NCBI GenBank assembly: GCA_024654065.1
Contig: JANLIQ010000042.1
Location: forward strand, 1 to 6,754
DNA length: 6,754 nucleotides
Origin: Candidatus Berkelbacteria bacterium
Lineage (GTDB): Bacteria; Patescibacteriota; UBA1384; 2-12-FULL-50-11
Direction of reading: 5' to 3'
Shown here in pieces: positions 1 to 5,444 of the stretch. Below the pieces are notes generated by a model. The model was not told the DNA's origin. It did not search any database and saw only the letters and a list, made by a program, of their open reading frames with translations. How positions within the stretch are numbered: position 1 is the stretch's first letter; every line of letters begins with the position of its first letter. Both the position numbers and the translations under genes were made by a program.

Positions 1-16
1 AATAAGGTTACCGCAG

Positions 17-1273
17 CTATCTTATGAAAGTTACAGCGTTGTCGCCTAAGTCCCAGGGCTTACTGCTACAATCTTGGTCTTTCTGGCCCTCGAGCTTAAG
101 TTCGGTAGAGGAAGACATTTGTAGTAATACCCGAAATGGATAACGATAGATTCCCGTTAATCCGGTTGGCTCGAAACAGTAGGTTTGGTTATCCGCGGTG
201 ATATCCTTAAAGTCCCGGTTTACTAAACCCGTTGGCACTGGGTCAAATGGGTATGCGCCCGCTTCGATAGTTTCCGTTGTGCTGACGCCAACAACAATAA
301 CGCCTTTTTGAGCCAGCACATTATGATGCGCTAAAGACAGGTTCGAGTTTTCGTTTTGGCTGTCACCGCCCTTGCTGTTGATACTCTTTTTAAACCAAGC
401 GCCTTGAGCAGTACCGGCTATGTCCTGGTCGTACTCTCCGCACAGTGGTTTTATGGTTCGCTTCAAGCTAGGGTCGTTATAGTCGGCAATCTGGGAGTAG
501 TAGAGATCTTTTAGCTCTGGACTAAAGTAATCAAGGGGGCACACGATATGCTTGAAATCGAAACCACCGGTCCAACGATCAGGGTTGGCGAATACTAGCT
601 CTGGTGTCCGATGATCAGACATCTCCATGTCAAAGAATTGCAGAATCCCTTTTTTCTTGGCTGGATTAGCAATTCCCAGCTCTTCACCGGCCTCCAGTTT
701 CACGTCCTTAATAACTGCTCCGCAAGATTCGTTGGTAACCGACCCGTTTTGCTCTGTTCGACAGTTTTTCTTTGAAGTAGCGTCAAAGGCAGCGGTTATT
801 TTGGCATTAACTGTATTCAAGTGGTAAAAATCTACTTCTACATCTCGACAAGGCGAAGTATAAACAAAATAATCTGTGTACCCTAATGTTTTGTTTATGG
901 CTTGTTCGAAGTAGGTAATGTACAGATCTCCTGGTGAGTAAACCGTGACATCGGTTTGATCCTCAACTTTAGCAGCCGTACTCATAAAGTAGATATGTTT
1001 AGTAGGGAAGATATGTCCTCCAGTTGAACCAAAGGCACCGAGAGGTACAATTCGGCTATATTCACCCTCTTTAATGGGCGAAACATTGAAGAAGGTTTGT
1101 TCGTTACCGCAACGTGCTAGTTCCGGATGAAAAATGGTTTTGTTGCCAACTTCTTTCGACCACCTAATCTGTTCTACGGTATGCTTTATTGCCCCAGAAA
1201 TAAAAACGATAGCGAAAAAAGCTATCGGCACAAATATCAACTTCCATGTTAATAACTTCCTGAAAAATGTCAT
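17..1273 (-). CDS. Membrane-anchored, cysteine-rich protein with degenerate peptidase-M23-like fold
   Basis: The protein has 418 aa. It starts at an ATG preceded by a very strong Shine-Dalgarno site (AAAGGAGGTGG, 1278-1287), which fixes the start. A basic N-terminus and hydrophobic segment (about residues 11-30) suggest one membrane anchor with the rest outside. Residues 72-220 show the outline of a duplicated-hybrid-motif (M23-like) domain: GGHIFPTKHIYF at 85-96 (His87, His93), VTVYSPGD at 109-116 (like the V-x-AP-DG strand), His151 after a DFY strand, and VKLEAGEELGIA at 191-202 (the usual V-x-x-G-x-x-IG turn). The canonical M23 zinc motifs HxxxD and HxH are not intact, so hydrolase activity is doubtful and a structural or binding role is likelier. 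Eight cysteines (55, 142, 171, 184, 245, 278, 366, 402) fit disulfides outside the cell. The C-terminal part (221-418) is unassigned, with an LCGEYDQDIAGTAQGAW block near 277-293. It is the last gene of a probable three-gene operon, 59 nt after the small membrane protein. The gene is complete. The fold assignment is from pattern recognition and is moderate. Confidence 0.85.
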   Translation of the reverse strand: MTFFRKLLTWKLIFVPIAFFAIVFISGAIKHTVEQIRWSKEVGNKTIFHPELARCGNEQTFFNVSPIKEGEYSRIVPLGAFGSTGGHIFPTKHIYFMSTAAKVEDQTDVTVYSPGDLYITYFEQAINKTLGYTDYFVYTSPCRDVEVDFYHLNTVNAKITAAFDATSKKNCRTEQNGSVTNESCGAVIKDVKLEAGEELGIANPAKKKGILQFFDMEMSDHRTPELVFANPDRWTGGFDFKHIVCPLDYFSPELKDLYYSQIADYNDPSLKRTIKPLCGEYDQDIAGTAQGAWFKKSINSKGGDSQNENSNLSLAHHNVLAQKGVIVVGVSTTETIEAGAYPFDPVPTGLVNRDFKDITADNQTYCFEPTGLTGIYRYPFRVLLQMSSSTELKLEGQKDQDCSSKPWDLGDNAVTFIR

Positions 1274-1332
1274 GTTCCACCTCCTTTATAGTGCTCTAAA
1301 TACTTACAAGCCGTTTTATAGCCCAGGTCGCT

Positions 1333-1605
1333 CTACCGGTTAAACATAGAGAGGCTGTTCTTTAAGCCGGTAATGGTCGACTTTACTTGACCGACATTGA
1401 CATTGTCCATCTGGCCTTTGATTGCACTGGCGTTCTGTGATGTCGCGGCAGGTGCAGTAGTAACTGGACTTGTTGTCGTACTTTCACTTTTTTTCTGGTT
1501 ACTACGGATCACATAGTATGTTCCTCCGGCAAGCAATATTACAACTAAAGCTATAATTACGATCATCCAGATTTTTAATCGAGACTTTTTTTCCATTCCG
1601 TTCAT
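1333..1605 (-). CDS. Small single-pass membrane protein, unknown function
   Basis: The protein has about 90 aa. The frame stays open upstream to an ATG at 1722, but that would overlap the preceding gene by about 95 nt. The ATG at 1603-1605 (MNGMEKK) has GGAGGAGA ending 7-8 nt upstream (1613-1620), so I chose it; the next ATG (1594-1596) is too far from that site. A short basic N-terminus (KKSRLK) precedes a strong transmembrane helix at about residues 12-33 (IWMIVIIALVVILLAGG). A Ser/Thr/Ala-rich spacer follows (about 40-62), then a C-terminal amphipathic stretch (about 62-88) of the form IKGQMDNVNVGQVKSTITGL. The positive-inside rule puts the tail outside. The gene lies 22 nt after the coiled-coil gene and 59 nt before the M23-like gene, on the same strand, so an operon is likely. 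I recognise no family. It could be a membrane tether or partner for the neighbouring exported proteins. Confidence 0.78.
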   Translation of the reverse strand: MNGMEKKSRLKIWMIVIIALVVILLAGGTYYVIRSNQKKSESTTTSPVTTAPAATSQNASAIKGQMDNVNVGQVKSTITGLKNSLSMFNR

Positions 1606-1621
1606 GTTTATATCTCCTCCG
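1603..1621 (-). promoter_or_regulatory. Ribosome binding site that decides the start of the small membrane protein
   Basis: Read on the minus strand, GGAGGAGATATAAAC runs directly into the ATG at 1605. The purine core lies 7-8 nt from this ATG, about 17 nt from the next in-frame ATG and far from the ATG at 1722. This supports a start inside the longer open frame and removes the apparent overlap with the upstream gene. Confidence 0.7.
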
Positions 1622-1627
1622 TCCATC

Positions 1628-2506
1628 TTAGTCCTTAATATTAGCGATAATTGATTGGAGGTCGCTAAACGCTGCAACCAGATTATCCCCTGCTTTGACT
1701 GCTGAGTTTTGATCGGCAACACTAAAGCCGTTCTTCATGCCGTCGAATGCCGTATTCGGATCGCTAATTTTTGCGAGAAAGGCATCTATCTTGGTAATCA
1801 CATTGCTAAAGAAGCTTCTTAGAGTGGTGTTGCTGGTGCGCATGGTTGTGATATCGCTATTTATTTTTGTAATGATGTCTTCCGAAACACCGATTTCGCG
1901 AAAATGAGGAATCGAAGCCTCAACAGCGGCACAGACGCCATCGACTTGATTCAATGTAGGAATAATGCGCGAGTTAATGATGTCTTTATATTGGCCTAGA
2001 TTTGTCTGGGCTGACCTTACGATCGCGGCTTTGCAAGCAGCTGACGGTTCGCGGGTACCCTCGTTTGGCTGACTTCCCTGAGACTGCTGACTAGATTGCT
2101 GTTCCAGAGCTGTCGACTCAGTCCTGATGGTATCCATCTGGCTTTGGATGGATTGCTTTTCGTCGTCGGATAACGATGGATCGCTCATCCGTTGACTAAG
2201 AACGTTAAGCTGCTGTACTAATTCGTCATGGCGTTGTTGGCTAACCTGTTGATTGCTGCCTGACTGTTGCTGATCTTGGCTATTTTGTTGCTCGTCATTG
2301 ATGCACTCCTGCGGCTCAGACGGCTGTTCCGGTAACCCTGAACCCGGGTTAGTTATTGTGTCAGCAGCTAAGACTTTCGATGGCACAGTTTTATCTGATA
2401 CTAGCTGCCCCTTCGTACCTATAAGAATTACCGACATCACCACCACGATGCCCAAGGCAAAACGACCGGCAACGCAGCCTTGTTTGATAATATTGCGCAG
2501 TTTCAT
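1628..2506 (-). CDS. Exported glutamine-rich coiled-coil protein, unknown function
   Basis: The protein has 292 aa, with the start at 2506 preceded by AAGGAGGGG (spacing rather short, 3-5 nt). It has a basic N-terminus, a hydrophobic core (about residues 15-30) and a likely signal peptidase site after VLA near residue 47, so it is probably exported; retention as a membrane anchor is also possible. Residues 55-90 form a Pro/Gln/Ser-rich linker. Residues 90-140 look like a coiled coil (VQQLNVLSQRMSDPSLSDDE and following, then a Gln/Ser run). A helical domain at about 155-292 contains Cys158 and Cys192 as a possible disulfide and regularly spaced hydrophobic residues through the end, which suggests a helical bundle. 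It is the first gene of the minus-strand group, followed 22 nt later by the small membrane protein, and is probably transcribed from the 2507-2700 region. I recognise no family. Secreted, low-complexity helical proteins of this kind are common in Patescibacteria-type genomes (inference). Confidence 0.85.
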   Translation of the reverse strand: MKLRNIIKQGCVAGRFALGIVVVMSVILIGTKGQLVSDKTVPSKVLAADTITNPGSGLPEQPSEPQECINDEQQNSQDQQQSGSNQQVSQQRHDELVQQLNVLSQRMSDPSLSDDEKQSIQSQMDTIRTESTALEQQSSQQSQGSQPNEGTREPSAACKAAIVRSAQTNLGQYKDIINSRIIPTLNQVDGVCAAVEASIPHFREIGVSEDIITKINSDITTMRTSNTTLRSFFSNVITKIDAFLAKISDPNTAFDGMKNGFSVADQNSAVKAGDNLVAAFSDLQSIIANIKD

Positions 2507-2562
2507 ACCCCTCCTTATTTATAAATAGTTCTAAGACCTCTTAATTAAAATGTAAAACAAAA

Positions 2563-2591
2563 ATATTTGCTTGTACAGTACTAGCAAATAT
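2563..2591. promoter_or_regulatory. 29-bp near-perfect palindrome, candidate operator between divergent genes
   Basis: Arms ATATTTGCT (2563-2571) and AGCAAATAT (2583-2591) are exact reverse complements. Inside them GTAC (2573-2576) and GTAC (2578-2581) also pair around a central A at 2577. Only the 2572/2582 pair and the centre are unmatched, so 26 of 28 flanking positions pair. It lies 57 bp upstream of the minus-strand coiled-coil gene and about 210 bp upstream of the propeller gene. Weak promoter-like hexamers overlap it symmetrically: TTGCTT-16-TATCAA on plus (2567-2594) and TTGCTA-16-TATTTT on minus (2587-2560). This is the geometry of a dimeric repressor or activator site. A terminator is unlikely because the arms are AT-rich with no T-run and no gene ends nearby. 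The binding protein is unknown. Confidence 0.5.
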
Positions 2592-2630
2592 CAACACAAT
2601 CTACAGACAGCTGAGAGGTAATTAGCTTCT

Positions 2631-2768
2631 ATGCTTAATACAGATTCTTTACAAGATTATCACAACATTGAGCTTGTAACTTTATCGAGCCCAGGGTTTG
2701 GTTGGTCAAGGGAAAGACACTCTCCTGGAGACCCTAGCGTCAAGATTGGGGTGGACGAAATACATTGA
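2631..2768 (+). CDS. Possible 45-codon small gene upstream of the propeller gene
   Basis: An ATG at 2631 opens a frame of 45 codons ending in TGA at 2766-2768 (MLNTDSLQDYHNIELVTLSS start, GVDEIH end). A weak Shine-Dalgarno-like AGAGGT lies at 2614-2619, 11 nt upstream, which is longer than usual. The predicted peptide is hydrophilic, has no signal peptide or membrane segment and matches nothing I know. The frame ends 33 nt before the start of the propeller gene on the same strand, so it could be a small cotranscribed gene or leader. A 45-codon frame is not rare by chance, and it uses AGG, AGA and ATA, so this is tentative. Confidence 0.25.
   Translation: MLNTDSLQDYHNIELVTLSSPGFGWSRERHSPGDPSVKIGVDEIH
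2656..2664 (-). promoter_or_regulatory. Possible extended -10 promoter for the minus-strand operon
   Basis: The minus strand reads TGTGATAAT here: a TGn extension plus GATAAT, five of six matches to the -10 consensus. No good -35 lies 17 nt upstream (TAAAGT), as is tolerated for extended -10 promoters. Transcription would begin near 2649, giving a leader of about 140 nt that contains the 29-bp palindrome. The alternative is the weak promoter overlapping the palindrome itself. Confidence 0.25.
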
Positions 2769-2801
2769 GCGGGGTGGTAAGATGACTTTAGAGGAGGCAA
2801 A

Positions 2802-4175
2802 GTGAACGAGATTAATCAACGACCCGGTAAAGGGCTAGCTATTGTGATCGTACTGGCGGTGCTGGTAGTCGCTGGACTCGCAGTCGGTAGTTACTACCTA
2901 TTTGGATTCAAGAAAAATAATGCCAGTAACAATACCTCTACGTCTACTACTTTATGGCCTAAAAGTAATAATCCTTGGTCGATGTTTCATGGTAACTATA
3001 ACCACACGGGATACGCCGATGTGTCCGGCCCGGCAACAAATCAGTTGAAATGGAAATATCTGGTTGGTGGCAAGGTTGGTATTGGGGCTAATAGTGTTGT
3101 TGTATCTAAAGAAGGCACCGTATTTGTCGCTGGCAACAATAAGATTATCGCACTGAACGCCGATGGCTCTCTCAAATGGGCCAAGGATTATATCTCGACG
3201 CAAGGTCCTAGTCTGTCAGAGGACGGGACGACCTTATATTTTGATTCTGATACTTCACTGATTGCCGCCTCATCGCTTGATGGGAGTAAGAAATGGGAAT
3301 TTAAGACCGGCAATAATGTGGTTTTCGGTCCGACAATCGGACCGGACGGCACTATCTATCAAGGTTCATGGGATAAGTACTTTTACGCCATAAATCCTGA
3401 TGGCACCCTAAAATGGAAGTACTTAACCAAGGGCACGATTTCGTACCCGGCGAGTATTGATAAAAACGGCAACATTTATCTTGGCGGCGGTGATGCCCAC
3501 TTCGGTCCGGATGGCAATATTTACGCTTTTGATAAAGACGGCAAATCGCTTTGGACTTACGACACAAAAATGTTACGTGTTGGTTCGCCAGCCATTGGTT
3601 ATGATGATCTTCTCTATTTTCCGGCTTCACCAGTTTTGTTTGTTCTAAATACCGAGGGCAAATTGGTTTGGAAAAAGGGACCTGATGTGACGGCCATACC
3701 AGGAGGCGCGCCAAACGGAGCGGCGCCAGTTGCACCTTGTGATCCACCACCAGCGCCGTGTAGTAGTGCAACCAATGCTCCAGATAATAATTCGGCTACC
3801 GGCAGGGAAGATATTGCCGGTATTATCACTCCGGCTATCACCCCTGACGGCATAATTTACATTGGAACCTCCCAGGGTAAAATCTTTGCTATTGATAGCA
3901 AAACTCAGGAGACGAAATGGACCTATCAAACTGGCAAAAATCCAGAACAGAAAGGAGTTGACTATGGCCTGCCAAGTTTTGTCATGGCAGACAAAGATGG
4001 TACATCTTACTTTGGTTCAGTTGATTACAAATTTTACGCCATGACTAAAGACGGCAAAGTTAAGTGGACCTATGAAACTGGTGGCAAGATTATGGAAGCT
4101 GCTCCGGCCATCGGTGCCGATGGTACAATTTATTTCACCTCTGAAGATGGCTATCTCTACGCCATCGGTAGCTAA
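2802..4175 (+). CDS. Membrane-anchored PQQ-like (BamB-type) beta-propeller protein
   Basis: The protein has 457 aa and starts at GTG, set by GAGGAGG at 2791-2797 (spacing 4 nt). After a short basic N-terminus comes a transmembrane helix at about residues 12-34, then an Asn/Ser/Thr-rich spacer (38-52) and the motif WSMFHGNYNHTGYA (59-72), which typically precedes PQQ-like repeats. From residue 82 on, about eight blade repeats follow of the form DGTIY-x-G-x(6)-A-x(4)-G-x-x-KW. Closing Trp residues are at about 84, 126, 165, 205, 251, 290, 373 and 422, and the last blade ends in YAIGS. This predicts an eight-bladed propeller outside the membrane, probably a binding or scaffold module. PQQ cofactor use cannot be inferred from such repeats. 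A Pro/Ala-rich insertion with Cys313 and Cys320 (about 293-338) interrupts blade 6. The gene is divergent from the coiled-coil operon and converges on the DUF5667-like gene with a 6-bp gap. I see no convincing dedicated promoter. Confidence 0.92.
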   Translation: MNEINQRPGKGLAIVIVLAVLVVAGLAVGSYYLFGFKKNNASNNTSTSTTLWPKSNNPWSMFHGNYNHTGYADVSGPATNQLKWKYLVGGKVGIGANSVVVSKEGTVFVAGNNKIIALNADGSLKWAKDYISTQGPSLSEDGTTLYFDSDTSLIAASSLDGSKKWEFKTGNNVVFGPTIGPDGTIYQGSWDKYFYAINPDGTLKWKYLTKGTISYPASIDKNGNIYLGGGDAHFGPDGNIYAFDKDGKSLWTYDTKMLRVGSPAIGYDDLLYFPASPVLFVLNTEGKLVWKKGPDVTAIPGGAPNGAAPVAPCDPPPAPCSSATNAPDNNSATGREDIAGIITPAITPDGIIYIGTSQGKIFAIDSKTQETKWTYQTGKNPEQKGVDYGLPSFVMADKDGTSYFGSVDYKFYAMTKDGKVKWTYETGGKIMEAAPAIGADGTIYFTSEDGYLYAIGS

Positions 4176-4181
4176 CTGGGG

Positions 4182-5171
4182 TTAAGGATTTCCCTCAACA
4201 TTAACAGAACCGGGTCCGTCATCGCTAGTAACAACATTCTTCTTTCCACCTTCTACAACGACAGTACCTGTACCGCCGGAACCCCCAGCAACCACTTTCT
4301 TTTCGCTACCCGTACCTCCGGAAACGGTATTAACAACGATGTTGCCAGCTACCCCATCGGCTTGTCCGATTACGACATTTGACGCTGCAGAGTAGCTTTC
4401 TACAACTTGGCCATCAGACATCTGGATTTTCCAGACTTTTTTGCCTTCACCCGTTGTTACCGACGAAGGTCCTGTGCCAGGAGCGTACTCAATTTTTAAG
4501 TCACCAGTAGTATCCTGAGAAATTTTAGCTTCGCCTCCGTCGATGATAACTCCATCATTCAAATCGCCGGACTCCTGTGTCCCAGGAGCATAAACTCTCG
4601 TGGTCTTTTCGTCCTGGGTATTATTTTCAGGATCCCGCCAGATAGCTACGATTTTGTCAGCGAAAATATCGGCTGTTTCCTGGTCCTTGATACTAACGAT
4701 ATCATCCTTGGTTTGATTGGCGGTTGTTTCTTGAGTTGAAGCTATAGTCTCTTGTTGATCTTGAGCCTCTGTGCTTTGCCGTACTTTGGAGAGGATTTTC
4801 TGTTGTTCTAAGGCGCTGGTCTGAATTTTTTCCACTAAAGAATTAGCGTCTCCTGGTTTCTTTTTTTCGATTATTAGATTTATTCCATTTTTCAGAGTTA
4901 CATAACGGTTGGTAAGTTTGGCAACTTGGTCGGTTTCACCAAGTTTGTAGGCGGCTTCGATATTACGAGCACGTGTGGTAGCTGTTTTATCGAGCACAAT
5001 AACTTTAGAATCACTTTTCCAAGTAAAAATGTTGAGATTGACCCATTCATGGGCATAAGTCCACCGGGTAGGTAGCTTATCGCTCCCGTCAGCCGCATAA
5101 GTATTCGAAGAAAATAGAATACTTATAACTAAAGCCAAAAATACTACCTTTAAGAAAGTTATTTTTTTCAT
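4182..5171 (-). CDS. Exported DUF5667-like protein with glycine-rich repeat tail
   Basis: The protein has 329 aa, with its start set by AAGGGAGA at 5177-5184, 6 nt upstream. It has a classical signal peptide: KK, a hydrophobic core at 7-21 and likely cleavage after TYA near residue 26. Residues 33-103 (WTYAHEWVNLNIFTWKSDSK, then RARNIEAAYKLGETDQVAKL) resemble the DUF5667 pattern of two to three helices with a mid-domain R-x-x-E-A segment; this is from memory, not a search. A Gln/Glu-rich helical stretch with coiled-coil character follows (108-165). The C-terminal half (about 190-329) is beta-rich and contains YAPGT twice (194-198, 229-233). Three short repeats then follow of the form G-x-G-x-[VI]-x-V with GG-x-KK-x-VV (about 273-329), ending in Pro. 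It is probably secreted or wall-associated, with the tail as a repeat or adhesive region. It is divergent from the six-repeat gene and ends 6 bp from the propeller gene. Confidence 0.88.
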   Translation of the reverse strand: MKKITFLKVVFLALVISILFSSNTYAADGSDKLPTRWTYAHEWVNLNIFTWKSDSKVIVLDKTATTRARNIEAAYKLGETDQVAKLTNRYVTLKNGINLIIEKKKPGDANSLVEKIQTSALEQQKILSKVRQSTEAQDQQETIASTQETTANQTKDDIVSIKDQETADIFADKIVAIWRDPENNTQDEKTTRVYAPGTQESGDLNDGVIIDGGEAKISQDTTGDLKIEYAPGTGPSSVTTGEGKKVWKIQMSDGQVVESYSAASNVVIGQADGVAGNIVVNTVSGGTGSEKKVVAGGSGGTGTVVVEGGKKNVVTSDDGPGSVNVEGNP

Positions 5172-5199
5172 TACATTCTCCCTTAGTTACGGTTATAGT

Positions 5200-5205
5200 A
5201 TCATA
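5200..5205 (-). promoter_or_regulatory. Possible -10 element for the DUF5667-like gene
   Basis: The minus strand reads TATGAT, five of six matches to the -10 consensus, about 29 nt upstream of the ATG at 5171, with the Shine-Dalgarno site between them. No -35 hexamer with standard spacing is evident; a TTCACA lies about 14 nt upstream, which is too close. The call rests on the -10 and its location only. Confidence 0.3.
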
Positions 5206-5260
5206 ATCACAGAAAAAAATGTGAAGCTAATCTGCTAGTTGGATGAGCTTGCCGAATCCG

Positions 5261-5300
5261 TCGGAGACTGAATCCGCCAGCTGGCGGTGTCGAGCTCCGA
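5261..5300. repeat. Nested inverted repeat with a perfect 14-bp GC-rich palindrome
   Basis: CCGCCAGCTGGCGG (5274-5287) is a perfect palindrome. It sits inside a second exact inverted pair, TCGGAG (5261-5266) and CTCCGA (5295-5300). GAATCCG also occurs twice nearby (5254-5260 and 5270-5276). It lies in the divergent gap between the DUF5667-like and six-repeat genes, has no T-run and follows no gene end, so it is not a simple terminator. It looks like a dispersed palindromic element (REP- or MITE-like remnant) or an operator. I believe palindromes with this core recur in some Patescibacteria-type genomes, but that cannot be shown from a single copy. Confidence 0.5.
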
Positions 5301-5340
5301 ATCGTAAAGGATGTTAGAACTGAAATAACCCCCTAGCCAC

Positions 5341-5369
5341 TTGATTAATTTTGCGATTTATGGTACAGT
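5341..5369 (+). promoter_or_regulatory. Promoter of the six-repeat gene
   Basis: TTGATT (5341-5346) and TACAGT (5364-5369) are separated by exactly 17 nt. A TGG directly before the -10 makes it an extended -10. The hexamers match consensus at four of six positions each. The predicted transcription start is near 5376, giving a leader of about 70 nt. It is the best promoter in the window. Confidence 0.6.
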
Positions 5370-5371
5370 GC

Positions 5372-5391
5372 GGTCACTCTACGGAGTGGCT
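5372..5391 (+). promoter_or_regulatory. Leader hairpin with UACG tetraloop at the predicted transcription start
   Basis: CACTC (5375-5379) and GAGTG (5384-5388) pair around TACG. As RNA this is C(UACG)G, a stable UNCG-class tetraloop. The stem extends outward by T-G, G-C and G-T pairs. It sits at or just after the predicted +1, so it could protect the 5' end, act as a dyad operator or shape translation. A second near-palindrome, TTGAGTCGATTCAA (5395-5408), follows a few bases later. Confidence 0.45.
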
Positions 5392-5444
5392 CTCTTGAGT
5401 CGATTCAAATATGTGCTGGCGAGCCTAGTACGCAGGAGTAATCC

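Noticed and set aside
1606..1722. Upstream extension of the small membrane protein to the ATG at 1722
   Set aside because: It would overlap the coiled-coil gene by about 95 nt. A strong ribosome site sits just before the internal ATG at 1605, and the extra residues do not form a signal or domain.
2600..2801. Possible tRNA or known riboswitch in the leader of the propeller gene
   Set aside because: I could fold only one modest stem. There is no cloverleaf, T-loop consensus or riboswitch core that I recognise.
2782..2805. Seven-codon frame (MTLEEAK) overlapping the GTG start of the propeller
   Set aside because: It is very short and its body is the Shine-Dalgarno region of the propeller gene; nothing indicates that it is translated.
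3352..3929. Several minus-strand open frames inside the propeller gene
   Set aside because: The plus-strand frame encodes an unmistakable repeat propeller. The antisense frames have low-complexity or Arg/Cys-rich translations with no motif or ribosome site.
5174..5178. ATG directly followed by TAA just upstream of the DUF5667-like start (minimal start-stop)
   Set aside because: It most likely arises by chance in an AT-rich leader, and the true ATG is well placed relative to the Shine-Dalgarno site.
5233..5310. 24-codon plus-strand frame through the nested palindrome
   Set aside because: It has no ribosome site, and its sequence is dominated by the inverted repeat.
5411..5428. Five-codon leader-like frame (MCWRA) before the six-repeat gene
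   Set aside because: It has no ribosome site, and nothing such as codon runs or alternative hairpins points to attenuation.
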